Below, piece after piece: positions 1 through 7,630 of a DNA stretch of 25,972 nucleotides. Below the pieces are notes generated by a model. It saw nothing but the letters and a program-made list of their open reading frames with translations. It was not told where the DNA came from and searched no databases. Source of the DNA: Acidobacteriia bacterium UBA6623 (GTDB lineage: Bacteria; Acidobacteriota; Terriglobia; Bryobacterales; UBA6623); contig DJHJ01000037.1 of assembly GCA_002433055.1 (NCBI GenBank), positions 5,301-31,272 of the forward strand. Direction: 5' to 3'. Numbering within the stretch: position 1 is the first letter of the stretch; the number at the start of each line of letters is the position of its first letter. Made by a program: the position numbers and the translations under genes.

Positions 1-467
1 CCTGCCATAATGGCTGTGTTGTACGCAACCAATGTTTCGCCAGCGACGTGAAAACCGGCCGCTACGCATGCGAAAGGTCCACTCGGACCATCTGGATCTT
101 CTGCAAGCACCACTGGAGTAGTCCAAGTTACGCCGTCGGCACTAGAACTATGAAGAATCCGTTGTCCATTTTCATCTTCACCCACGAGGCCATTTGACCA
201 CATGGCGTGTAGTTGATTCTGAAAGACGACTAGGTTGGGGTGGTGACAGAACTTGTAACCATCTTTGGTGGCCTTATACAGCAGTGCGTGTTCCCCTTCC
301 AATAAAGGGAGTCCAAGTGTTTCGGTGTCATCGGTATTGAATAATTCCTCAGATGCCCGCATTGGAGGATCTTGAGGAATGTGCAATTTATCTCTAGTAC
401 TTTCACAAGATATGAGGAGTGAACCCACAACCGTGAACAGGAGACTGTACTTCATTGAAAAAATCAT
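1..467 (-). CDS. Sialidase-like (BNR/Asp-box) lipoprotein, 3' end missing
   Basis: This reading frame runs off the left edge of the window; 155 codons of the N-terminal part are visible. The protein opens with a short positively charged start, a hydrophobic stretch and a lipobox ending LLISC, then ESTRD, so it is very likely an outer-surface or periplasmic lipoprotein. Further on, SSADGVTW resembles an imperfect Asp-box, and the text around it (HHPNLVVFQNQLHAMWSNG) reads like exo-alpha-sialidase or glycosyl-hydrolase beta-propeller proteins. I chose the ATG at 467, preceded by GGAA about 8 nt upstream; a second in-frame ATG at 455 is also possible. It is divergent from efp. The catalytic part is outside the window, so enzyme activity cannot be judged; it could be a non-catalytic propeller. 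Confidence 0.72.
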   Translation of the reverse strand, partial: MIFSMKYSLLFTVVGSLLISCESTRDKLHIPQDPPMRASEELFNTDDTETLGLPLLEGEHALLYKATKDGYKFCHHPNLVVFQNQLHAMWSNGLVGEDENGQRILHSSSADGVTWTTPVVLAEDPDGPSGPFACVAAGFHVAGETLVAYNTAIMA

Positions 468-484
468 AAATATATTTCCATCGC

Positions 485-493
485 TGATATACT
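485..493 (+). promoter_or_regulatory. Possible extended -10 promoter for efp
   Basis: The bases TGA-TATACT form an extended -10 element (TGn followed by a 5/6 match to TATAAT) about 85 nt upstream of the efp start. No good -35 box is visible, which is usual for extended -10 promoters. Inference from sequence only. Confidence 0.35.
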
Positions 494-565
494 AACAGCT
501 AGTCTTTACTGAGGCTATAGCCACTTTTCTTTGCGCACCTGTAAGCCGCTGTGCGTTTCCCGGAC

Positions 566-572
566 GGAGGGG
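566..572 (+). promoter_or_regulatory. Shine-Dalgarno of efp (decides a TTG start)
   Basis: GGAGGGG ends 6 nt before the TTG at 579. It supports that TTG over the TTG at 531, which would add 16 residues not found in EF-P. Confidence 0.7.
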
Positions 573-578
573 TTTGAT

Positions 579-1136
579 TTGGACGTTCAGGCAACACAGC
601 TTCGCCCTGGGATGATTATCAAGTTTAAAGGTGATATTTTCACCGTTTTCAGTGTTGATCATCGTACGCCAGGCAACAAACGTGGCTTTGTGCAGGCCAA
701 AATGCGCAGCCGGGCCAGTGGAGCAATGATCGAGCACAAATTTTCTTCTGAAGATTTCACGGAAAAAGTCGAACTTCGTGAGCAAGAAATGGAGTATCTC
801 TACGAAGATGGAACCTACCACTTCATGAATACTGAAAACTACGAACAGATTTCAATTAACAAAGAACAATTAGGCACACAGGCGAACTATCTTGTTCCAA
901 ATACGAAGATTAAGGTTTTATTTCATGAGGGTAACCCGTTCAACTTGAATCTTCCAGCTTCGGTGGATCTGACTATCGTTGAGACGGCCCCGTCGATCAA
1001 AGGTGCCACGGTAACAAATGTAACCAAGCCGGCAACAACCGAAACGGGATTGGTTGTACAGGTGCCACCCTTTATCAAAGAGGGTGAAAAAATTCGTGTT
1101 AGTACCAGCGATGGCACTTATCAAAGCAGGGCGTAA
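579..1136 (+). CDS. efp: Elongation factor P
   Basis: EF-P binds between the P and E sites of stalled ribosomes and promotes peptide bond formation at proline runs. From the TTG at 579 the product has 185 residues, the usual EF-P length. The N-terminal KOW-like domain begins with TQLRPGMIIKFKGD, the central OB domain follows, and the C-terminal OB domain closes with TGLVVQVPPFIKEGEKIRV, the family signature. The loop that carries the modified Lys34 in E. coli or Arg32 in Pseudomonas reads PGNKRGF here, so the aligned tip residue is Asn33, followed by Lys34 and Arg35. No epmA, earP or similar modification gene is nearby. The wider loop sequence resembles acidobacterial EF-P. The gene stands alone and converges on the dehydrogenase pair to its right. 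Confidence 0.96.
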   Translation: MDVQATQLRPGMIIKFKGDIFTVFSVDHRTPGNKRGFVQAKMRSRASGAMIEHKFSSEDFTEKVELREQEMEYLYEDGTYHFMNTENYEQISINKEQLGTQANYLVPNTKIKVLFHEGNPFNLNLPASVDLTIVETAPSIKGATVTNVTKPATTETGLVVQVPPFIKEGEKIRVSTSDGTYQSRA

Positions 1137-1175
1137 TTGTCTGAGGTGATAAGTCGGTTTTCAGAGAAGTAATTG

Positions 1176-1820
1176 TTAGGCTAGGCCAGTTTTCTTGATC
1201 ATGGTGTCAATCTCTTTTTGTGGCACGGTGTAATCCGACAACGTGTCGTTTCCTATGTAGCCGATGTCTTTAATTCCAACTTTGCTGGTGTAGTAAGCAT
1301 CAATTGACATCTTTCGAATCCAGTTGAAAAATACTACTCCAGGAGCAAGCTTGGGGTGTTCCTCGGCGTTGAGGTCAGCTTTGACAAGTTGGTCAAGCAA
1401 TGTAATTTTTTGGGCTTCAGAAGCACCAAGAAAACTTGTTTTATAAATACGCTGCATATAAATATCTATCCAGCTCACACCGTTTTTGTAGATGTTTGCA
1501 AGGATATCGTTTTGACTGCAAAGAAGATCAATGAACTCTGCCGCGCCGGCCTCTGCACCACTAGGGCCTTTTGTGTCTGCGGGAATAATTAGTTCAGCCA
1601 AATGTCTTATAGTCTTGAACTCGTGTTCTGTCAGAAGTTGAGGCACATAAGTTCCATCTGCCTTGCGTTCATGATCCACTACTTCGTGAATATGTTGACC
1701 CCAGGCTGAGTTGAGTGAACTGAAACCAGTCGCAGTCAAGCTCAGAGCAATAGCCCGCAAAATTTTTCGGCGAGAAATGTTGATCTCTTGAGACGTTTCG
1801 ATTTGAACCAGGCTAGACAT
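1176..1820 (-). CDS. Gluconate 2-dehydrogenase subunit 3 family protein (Tat-exported)
   Basis: This 214-residue protein matches the small subunit of membrane-bound FAD sugar dehydrogenases (Gluconate_2-dh3 family). A twin-arginine motif, SRRKIL (residues 16-21), is followed by a hydrophobic stretch and a likely cleavage site near residue 40. The mature part has the family hallmark LTEHEFKTIRHLAELIIPADTKGPSG and then AAEFIDLL. Its ATG overlaps the last 8 nt of the upstream GMC gene, so the two are almost surely translated together. In related gluconate, fructose and glucose dehydrogenases the small subunit brings the folded flavoprotein through the Tat pore; the same is inferred here because the GMC partner has no signal of its own. 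Confidence 0.9.
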   Translation of the reverse strand: MSSLVQIETSQEINISRRKILRAIALSLTATGFSSLNSAWGQHIHEVVDHERKADGTYVPQLLTEHEFKTIRHLAELIIPADTKGPSGAEAGAAEFIDLLCSQNDILANIYKNGVSWIDIYMQRIYKTSFLGASEAQKITLLDQLVKADLNAEEHPKLAPGVVFFNWIRKMSIDAYYTSKVGIKDIGYIGNDTLSDYTVPQKEIDTMIKKTGLA

Positions 1821-3525
1821 TACCTTTCCTCAATTCTTCTGCCATGAATTCCGCAGCTCGCCATGCAAGAGCATTGATTGTCAAAGTGGGGTTTTTGTCG
1901 GGGTTAGTCACGAAAACTGATCCATCGCAAACGAATAGATTTTTAACGTCGTGAGCTTGCATGTTTGGATTGACTACGGATGAGTTTGGATCAATGCCCA
2001 TACGAGCAGTGCCGACTTCGTGGATGATCGTACCCGGCACACTGATACCTTGTTGTTCCCATTTGTTACCTAAGCTGGTAACATGCCCGCCAAGAACTCC
2101 AATAATGTCCTTAAACGTTTCTTCCATGTGGCGAGCCTGAGCCCGTTCATGCTCTGTCCATTTGAAGTGAAATCGCAAGACTGGAATGCCCCACTTGTCA
2201 ACAACCTCAGGATCAATTTCGCAGTAGCTATTCTCGTTGGGCATCATTTCTCCGCGACCAGCAAAACGAATTGTGGATCCGTACTCTTCCCGGATGCGTT
2301 GTTTCATCTTCTGTCCATAGCCATACTTTTCACCAGCGGCATGGAATGATCCAATCCCAGGCATTCCGAACCCACCACTCACCTCGATATGGTATCCGCG
2401 TGGAAAGCCGAGTTGAGCATGATTTTTCCAGTCCCACCAGGGTGCGTAGAGATGACTACTGCCGAAACCGTCAGTGTTGTAAGGCCTCAGCCCTTCAAGG
2501 GAAGGAACTCGACCTCTTACACTAAAACCGACCGAGTCCATGAGGTTGCGTCCGACCTGTCCGGAGTCATTGGCTAGCCCGTCAGGAAAAAGGTTTGACT
2601 TTGAGTTCAGTAGAATGCGAGCAGATTCGCAAGAACCTCCTGCGAGTACAACTATGCGTCCCAGTACTCTCTCTTCTCGTTGAGTTTTCCGATTCACATA
2701 CAGAACACCTGTAGCTTTACCACTTGAGTCAGTCAAAATTTCTCGAGCCATTGCTTCAGTGAATAGTGTCACATTGCCACTCTCAACGGCAGGGAAAACG
2801 TCCACCTGGCTTGAGGCGTAGGCAGAGGCTGTCAGACAACCTCTCCCACACTGGCCACAGTAGTGACAGCCAGCACGCCCATTGTGATTTTGAGTAATGA
2901 CAGCTCGCCGATTAGCAATGAAAGGTATGCCAATTTTTTTTGCTGCTGCGCGGATCATTTGCTCATGAGCTTTTGGAGGTGGTATTTTCTGAAAAATCCC
3001 GTCTGGGGCAGTAGGTATGCCTTCTGTCGTCCCAGTGACGCCTATGAATCTTTCAGCCTTGTCATAGTAGGGGGCGATCTCGTTATAGGTGACCGGCCAG
3101 TTTAGGCCCAGGCCATCCCGATCGTAGCCAGTAAGGTCGATCTCAGAGAAGCGGAATGACATGCGGCCGTAATGATTGGTGCGACCACCAACTATCCGTG
3201 AGCGAAACCATTCAAATTGACTACCTTTGCCAACAGTGTAAGGTTCTCCATCGAGTTGCCAACCACCGCTAGTTGTGCGAAAGAAACCAAAAGGTTTTTG
3301 ATGGCCAAAGTAGGCTTTTCCTCCCACTTCTGCGCCTCTATGATCCCAATCGTAGGGCCAGTGATGCTCCTTGTATTCGGTTGCAGGGTCTAACATGGGG
3401 CCAGCTTCCAGGAGAGCGACCTTAACACCCATTTCGGCCAAAACACGGGTCGTGGTACCTCCTCCCGCACCTGAGCCAATGACCACCACGTCGTACTGGT
3501 TGGAATCGCTATTTAGTTTTGCCAT
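1813..3525 (-). CDS. GMC family FAD-dependent oxidoreductase (large dehydrogenase subunit)
   Basis: A 570-residue flavoprotein of the glucose-methanol-choline family, expected to oxidise a sugar or polyol in the periplasm. The N-terminus has the FAD-binding Rossmann motif VVVIGSGAGGG (about residues 13-23), ending in LLEAGP. The C-terminus carries HEVGTARMG (His502 candidate base) and NPTLTINALAWR (Asn545), the family's active-site region. Between them lies a cysteine cluster, Cys220, Cys223, Cys226 and Cys230 (CHYCGQCGRGC), which could hold an iron-sulfur cluster. No signal peptide is present; export on the Tat signal of the overlapping downstream subunit is the likely route. No cytochrome c subunit follows, unlike the three-subunit Gluconobacter and Burkholderia enzymes. 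The substrate cannot be read from sequence. Confidence 0.93.
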   Translation of the reverse strand: MAKLNSDSNQYDVVVIGSGAGGGTTTRVLAEMGVKVALLEAGPMLDPATEYKEHHWPYDWDHRGAEVGGKAYFGHQKPFGFFRTTSGGWQLDGEPYTVGKGSQFEWFRSRIVGGRTNHYGRMSFRFSEIDLTGYDRDGLGLNWPVTYNEIAPYYDKAERFIGVTGTTEGIPTAPDGIFQKIPPPKAHEQMIRAAAKKIGIPFIANRRAVITQNHNGRAGCHYCGQCGRGCLTASAYASSQVDVFPAVESGNVTLFTEAMAREILTDSSGKATGVLYVNRKTQREERVLGRIVVLAGGSCESARILLNSKSNLFPDGLANDSGQVGRNLMDSVGFSVRGRVPSLEGLRPYNTDGFGSSHLYAPWWDWKNHAQLGFPRGYHIEVSGGFGMPGIGSFHAAGEKYGYGQKMKQRIREEYGSTIRFAGRGEMMPNENSYCEIDPEVVDKWGIPVLRFHFKWTEHERAQARHMEETFKDIIGVLGGHVTSLGNKWEQQGISVPGTIIHEVGTARMGIDPNSSVVNPNMQAHDVKNLFVCDGSVFVTNPDKNPTLTINALAWRAAEFMAEELRKGNV

Positions 3526-3603
3526 TGAATTGCTGTGAGTATGAACTTAGCAGATTATATCGAGTGTATCCATCATAGAGGTTGCTGGAGGTTGTAAAGT
3601 TTT

Positions 3604-5082
3604 CTAGGTTTTTGCTTTCTCTAAAGCACATTTCCAACCCTGAAAGAGATCTTCTCTATGTTTTGCTGTCATCTGTGGTTCAAATCGTCTGTCTACTTGC
3701 CAAAACCCTTCGAGATCTGCCGTTCCTTGCCAAATATCTGTTCCCAAACCTGCCAAAAATGCACTTCCTAAAGCTGTCGTTTCGGTATAGGAGGGTCTTA
3801 CAACAGGCTTACCCAATATGTCGGCCTGAAATTGCATCAGAAAATTGTTCGCTGCTGCGCCGCCGTCCGCTCGGACTTCTATCAGAGGTGTTCCAGTGTC
3901 AGATTTCATTGCCTCCACCAGCTCTCGTGTTTGATAAGCGATTGCTTCAAGTGCTGCTCGAACAATATGAGCCTTACTGGAAGAGCGTGTGAGGCCTGTG
4001 ATGACACCACGTGCGCTAGAATCCCAATGCGGTGCACCTAATCCGGTGAAAGCGGGCACCAAGTATACGCCTGCTGAGTCAGCGATTGAGGAAGCGACTT
4101 CATCGGATTGGGATGCAGTCTTGAGAATACCCAGTGAATCGCGCAGCCATTTCACAGTTGCACCTGCTGCAAAAATGCTCCCCTCAAGCGCGTATTCGCG
4201 CTGCTCAGATACAACTGCTGCCATTGTCGGCAACAACTTATGGTTCGATGCTACGGCTTTTGTTCCAGTGTGTAACAGGACAAAACTACCAGTTCCGTAG
4301 GTATTTTTTAAAAACCCTTTGCGGAAACACATCTGTCCGAAAAGTGCTGATTGTTGATCTCCTACAATTCCTGCAATGGGAATTTCGGCGCCCAGGATTG
4401 TTGCATCGGTAGTAGTGGCCACACCGCTTGACGGTATTACACGAGGGCGCATTGCAGTGGGAATGTCCAACAATTGGAATAGATTGTCATCCCAGGACCC
4501 CTTGTGCAGATTTAGCAACATGGTGCGTGATGCATTTGAATAGTCAGTTAGGTGGCTACGTCCACCGGTTAGCTTGTAGATCAGCCATGAATCAACTGTT
4601 CCGAAGACCAAATCTCCTTTTTGGGCTCTCTCTCGTGCTCCAGAAACGTTGTCGAGAATCCACGCTATTTTTGTTGCTGAAAAGTATGGATCGACTACTA
4701 ATCCTGTGCTTTCATTGATCTGAGGGCCATGTCCATCTTTCAGTAGCTGACGACAGATTTCGTTGGTGCGTCGACATTGCCAAACAATTGCCGGAGATAT
4801 AGCTTTGCCTGTGTGGCGGTCCCATACTATGGTTGTCTCGCGTTGGTTTGCTATCCCTATGGAAGTTATTTCGGAGATAGAAATGCCGGCCTTAGCAATT
4901 GCCTGATGGGTGGCTGATAACTGCGACAGCCAAATTTCTTCAGCATCTTGCTCGACCCATCCGTCGTTTGGAAACTGACAAGCAATAGGCACTTGATGCA
5001 TCGCAATTTCCCTTGCGTTGTGGTCAAAAATTATAGAGCGTGCACTACTTGTACCCTCGTCCAATGCAAGAATGTAGGGCAT
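3604..5082 (-). CDS. glpK: Glycerol kinase
   Basis: FGGY-family kinase that phosphorylates glycerol to sn-glycerol 3-phosphate with ATP in the cytoplasm. From the ATG at 5082 it has 492 residues, the normal length. Recognisable parts are the phosphate-binding DEGTSSAR near the start, GWVEQDAEEIW, ANQRETTIVWD, GDQQSALFGQ, the YGTGSFVLLHTG segment, and the C-terminal DGGAAANNFLMQFQADILG with TETTALGSAFLAG. The start is fixed by GGAGGT seven nt upstream of the ATG; a TTG inside that ribosome site is not a credible start. Neither glpF nor glpD adjoins it. A 78-nt gap separates it from the downstream GMC gene, so cotranscription is possible but not shown. Other FGGY sugar kinases are much less likely given the full set of GlpK motifs. 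Confidence 0.95.
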   Translation of the reverse strand: MPYILALDEGTSSARSIIFDHNAREIAMHQVPIACQFPNDGWVEQDAEEIWLSQLSATHQAIAKAGISISEITSIGIANQRETTIVWDRHTGKAISPAIVWQCRRTNEICRQLLKDGHGPQINESTGLVVDPYFSATKIAWILDNVSGARERAQKGDLVFGTVDSWLIYKLTGGRSHLTDYSNASRTMLLNLHKGSWDDNLFQLLDIPTAMRPRVIPSSGVATTTDATILGAEIPIAGIVGDQQSALFGQMCFRKGFLKNTYGTGSFVLLHTGTKAVASNHKLLPTMAAVVSEQREYALEGSIFAAGATVKWLRDSLGILKTASQSDEVASSIADSAGVYLVPAFTGLGAPHWDSSARGVITGLTRSSSKAHIVRAALEAIAYQTRELVEAMKSDTGTPLIEVRADGGAAANNFLMQFQADILGKPVVRPSYTETTALGSAFLAGLGTDIWQGTADLEGFWQVDRRFEPQMTAKHREDLFQGWKCALEKAKT

Positions 5083-5105
5083 TAAATGTACCTCCAAAGA
5101 TGCTA

Positions 5106-5134
5106 ATCATAGCGGGTGCTGGCCTTGCGGTAAA
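5106..5134 (-). promoter_or_regulatory. Predicted sigma70-type promoter of glpK
   Basis: On the minus strand TTTACC (5129-5134) and TATGAT (5106-5111) are separated by exactly 17 nt, with 4/6 and 5/6 matches to consensus. The transcript would begin near 5100, giving a leader of roughly 20 nt that contains the GGAGGT ribosome site. Confidence 0.45.
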
Positions 5135-5192
5135 CCACCAGGATAACTGGTTGAGCTGTTTGTAAGGTGATGTTGCGATACAGTGGTGTCGT

Positions 5193-5828
5193 ATGGCAAG
5201 ACGACTCAGGTCAAATTTTGTACACGGCCCAGCAGGACGCCTTGAAATATTACACGAAACACCAACCGACAGTACCCGTACCAAACGAGTTGTTGTAGTT
5301 TGCCACCCTCATCCATTACACGGGGGGTCTATGCACAATAAAGTTGTCTTTCGCCTCGCACGCGCGGCTCGCCGAGCAGAGGCAGCAGTTGTCCGCTTTC
5401 AATTTCGAGGTGTTGGCCTTAGCGATGGCAGTTATGACGAAGGTCGAGGAGAACAGGATGACTTGCGTGCCGTGCTGAGTTATGCTTCGGAAAGCTATCC
5501 AGGATTGCCAGTAGGAGTAATCGGGTTTTCCTTTGGGGCACGTGTTGGTCTACGGGTTTGTTGCAGTGATGTACGTGTCGAACGTTGTGTGGCCGTTGGT
5601 ACGCCAGTCGACCATGGGGATTGGAGCTTTCTCAATCATTGCACTTGTCTCAAGTTCTTTCTGCATAGCACCCAAGATCAATATGGTTCACGAGAAACCA
5701 TGGAGAACGTTTTTAAGTGCTCTGCTTCTCCCAAGAAACTTATTTGGATTGATTCACCCGATCACTTCTTCCATAATTCTCTAGATGTCTTGGAAGAAGC
5801 TGCCATGGAAGTGTTTCAAGCTCCGTAG
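5193..5828 (+). CDS. Alpha/beta hydrolase (COG2945-like)
   Basis: A 211-residue cytoplasmic alpha/beta hydrolase. The nucleophile elbow GFSFGA places Ser113; Asp162 (HSTQDQYGS) and His191 (SPDHFF) complete a plausible Ser-Asp-His triad. The upstream HPHPLHGGSM segment, usual for this small hydrolase group, probably forms the oxyanion region, and RFQFRGVGLSDG is also typical. No signal peptide or membrane segment is seen. The ATG at 5193 has no strong ribosome site. The gene is divergent from glpK with a 110-nt gap and converges on the amidase gene with a gap of 28 nt. Members of this group are often annotated as dienelactone-hydrolase or CocE-like; the substrate is unknown. Confidence 0.85.
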   Translation: MARRLRSNFVHGPAGRLEILHETPTDSTRTKRVVVVCHPHPLHGGSMHNKVVFRLARAARRAEAAVVRFQFRGVGLSDGSYDEGRGEQDDLRAVLSYASESYPGLPVGVIGFSFGARVGLRVCCSDVRVERCVAVGTPVDHGDWSFLNHCTCLKFFLHSTQDQYGSRETMENVFKCSASPKKLIWIDSPDHFFHNSLDVLEEAAMEVFQAP

Positions 5829-5856
5829 GTTCATCCTGAGACTGTGAGAGGTTGCA

Positions 5857-6849
5857 TTAGTCCTTACCTAGCAAGGTCTTTCGAATCTTAGCAACTACCG
5901 TGAAATGTGGGTCAACGACGTTGGCGACATCGTATTCTAGGGCGTGTCCCAGCAACAATGATGAGCCGCGTTCGTCGAAACCATAGTCGTTCATTAACCA
6001 GCGCTGAAGCTCTGTAGTGGCATGCTGTAAAGCTTGAAGCATCGGCCGAGCACTGCCAATTGTCATGAGATACTCGTCGTTCTCTAGGCGTGGCCAGTTG
6101 ATCTTATAGTCTTTGATTAGATCAACCGTCAATTCGATATTCATGGAGACCTCGAGTGCGTTGCCGACCACCTCACCATCGCCCTGACGTGCATGTCCGT
6201 CACCGACAAATAGCAGCGCGCCGGGCTCTGAGACTGGAAGCATCAGCGTGGTCCCGATGACCATGCCGTTGTAGTCCATATTGCCACCGAATTCACCAGG
6301 AGTGCTGGTTGCGATGGCTTCCTTACGAGATGGAGCCACTGCGACACAGCCCAACATCGGCCGTAATGTAACCTCAATGACCTTGGGTCGATTCTTTTCT
6401 GAGACAACTCTTGCTATGCCACTCTCTTTATCAACTTCCCATGTTGCGGTGATTTGTTCCCGTTCTGATTCATAGCGAAGAAAGTCCGGGTCGGCTACGT
6501 AAGGTGCCAGCAGACTGCTCGACCAGGCAGTGGTACGATTAGGTTCTATTTTCTCGAATCGAACTATCAAAGTGTCACCTGGTTCGGCTCCTTCCACGTA
6601 AAACGGCCCGGTCTGTGGATTAGGATATTCGCCCACTTTGTGGTTGTCAGCATTAACACCGCGTGCATCTATTGTTTCCGTGATTAGACGGTCACCTGGC
6701 CTGATTGTTAGTACGGGCTCATGCGCAAAAGAGAACGTATTGTGGTAGTGCGTCGGTTTAAATCGATGTGTTTCTGCTTGAGTGGAGGGTAAGATCATCA
6801 ATGAAATGATGAAGAGTATTGTGAAGAACGTGCACGATGAAAGCCTCAT
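5857..6849 (-). CDS. Secreted acetamidase/formamidase family protein
   Basis: A 330-residue member of the FmdA/AmdA amidase family, which hydrolyses formamide, acetamide or similar short amides to ammonia and the acid. Residues 1-25 form a clear Sec signal peptide ending PSTQA, so this protein is exported whereas classical FmdA is cytoplasmic. Family features include HYHNTFSFAHEPVLTIRPGD, the central PGEFGGNMDYNGMVIGTTLMLPV and FVGDGHARQGDGEVVGNALEV, which holds the conserved acidic and His residues of the metal site. It lies downstream of rimI on the same strand, with its own predicted promoter in the 113-nt gap. No amide transporter or urease gene adjoins. The substrate is inferred by family only. 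Confidence 0.9.
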   Translation of the reverse strand: MRLSSCTFFTILFIISLMILPSTQAETHRFKPTHYHNTFSFAHEPVLTIRPGDRLITETIDARGVNADNHKVGEYPNPQTGPFYVEGAEPGDTLIVRFEKIEPNRTTAWSSSLLAPYVADPDFLRYESEREQITATWEVDKESGIARVVSEKNRPKVIEVTLRPMLGCVAVAPSRKEAIATSTPGEFGGNMDYNGMVIGTTLMLPVSEPGALLFVGDGHARQGDGEVVGNALEVSMNIELTVDLIKDYKINWPRLENDEYLMTIGSARPMLQALQHATTELQRWLMNDYGFDERGSSLLLGHALEYDVANVVDPHFTVVAKIRKTLLGKD

Positions 6850-6878
6850 AATTTTAATCTCTGTCCATCTGCTAGGTC

Positions 6879-6907
6879 ATGATACATGGCCACTTGACAG
6901 GGTGCAA
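6879..6907 (-). promoter_or_regulatory. Predicted promoter of the secreted amidase gene
   Basis: On the minus strand TTGCAC (6902-6907) lies 17 nt from TATCAT (6879-6884). The -10 is a 5/6 match, the -35 only 3/6. It would give a leader of about 20 nt. Confidence 0.33.
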
Positions 6908-6950
6908 CGATACATCTGCATATTTTCGAAGTGGTTGCCGTGTGCCTTGC

Positions 6951-6965
6951 TGATATTCAATATCA
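6951..6965. repeat. 15-nt palindrome over the rimI stop codon
   Basis: TGATATTCAATATCA is a perfect inverted repeat around a single central base. It includes the rimI TGA stop (6963-6965) and sits about 45 nt upstream of the predicted amidase promoter. It is AT-rich and has no hairpin loop, so a protein-binding site is more plausible than a terminator; chance is possible. Confidence 0.35.
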
Positions 6966-7409
6966 AGTTTGGAGTGTCATGATAAGTGCGTCGTCGGTAG
7001 GTTTGTGGTAGTAATTTTTTCGTAAGGCTGTATTGACAAAACCAAAATGGCGATAGAACTTTGTGGCATTGTGATTGCACGATCTCACTTCTAGAAACAC
7101 GTGACTTCCCCGATGAGTTGAAAGTGCGTGTCGCAGGAGTTTAGACCCTATTCCGTTGCATCGTGCAATTGGCATGACAGCCAAATTCAGGATTTCCAAT
7201 TCATCTAACATGGGACGTTGAAATACGAGTAATCCAACGAGTTTTTTGCCAGTAAATGCGACCCACCCACCCGATTTTTGATTCTCGGGAGACAAAAGGT
7301 GGTGATAAGTTTCAGTGTTCCATTGCGACGCTTCGGGTGAGACTCTCTGGACGTCTACCATGGCGGAGATATCATTTGTTGTGGCCGGTTGGATGGTAAT
7401 CGAATCCAT
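6963..7409 (-). CDS. rimI: RimI-like GNAT acetyltransferase
   Basis: A 148-residue single-domain GNAT protein. The acetyl-CoA loop is RCNGIGSKL (residues 83-91), preceded by the strand LEILNLAVMP. The second half, FLEVRSCNHNATKFYRHFGF then RKNYYHKPTDDALIMTL, has the layout of RimI, which acetylates the N-terminal alanine of ribosomal protein S18; Glu107 and Tyr133 or Tyr134 are candidate catalytic residues. It is not next to tsaB or tsaD, the usual company of rimI, and the N-terminal half matches less closely, so another protein or small-molecule substrate remains possible. The ATG at 7409 has no strong ribosome site. Confidence 0.75.
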   Translation of the reverse strand: MDSITIQPATTNDISAMVDVQRVSPEASQWNTETYHHLLSPENQKSGGWVAFTGKKLVGLLVFQRPMLDELEILNLAVMPIARCNGIGSKLLRHALSTHRGSHVFLEVRSCNHNATKFYRHFGFVNTALRKNYYHKPTDDALIMTLQT

Positions 7410-7620
7410 CTCAAAATTACAGGCAAGCCCAATTGTGAATCGGGATGTCTTAATCCGGTCAGATGTAGCGGCCCAGTGATTAGGCTTGTTCTCGTGACAG
7501 GAATAGAAATTGCCTTGAATGATACCTGCCCATGATAACCTGTCTACAGGATCCGGGGTTCTGTTTGGCTGCTAGCCTGGGAGTTTGCAGCTGCCTTCAA
7601 GCCAAGGATGCCAACAACCT

Positions 7621-7626
7621 GGAGGG
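7621..7626 (+). promoter_or_regulatory. Shine-Dalgarno of msrP (decides a GTG start)
   Basis: GGAGGG ends 4 nt before the GTG at 7631. This, with the family's MLIKVPRGWEIPE-type N-terminus, argues against the ATG at 7532. Confidence 0.55.
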
Positions 7627-7630
7627 TGTA

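Noticed and set aside
492..821. Minus-strand frame of 109 codons
   Set aside because: It is antisense to efp, which is unmistakable.
3582..4300. Plus-strand open frames of about 100-136 codons
   Set aside because: They lie antisense within glpK, whose protein is conserved from end to end; the antisense products resemble nothing and have no ribosome sites.
7532..7630. N-terminal extension of MsrP containing several cysteines
   Set aside because: It would put 33 atypical residues before the Tat motif; the GTG at 7631 has a GGAGGG site and the family N-terminus.
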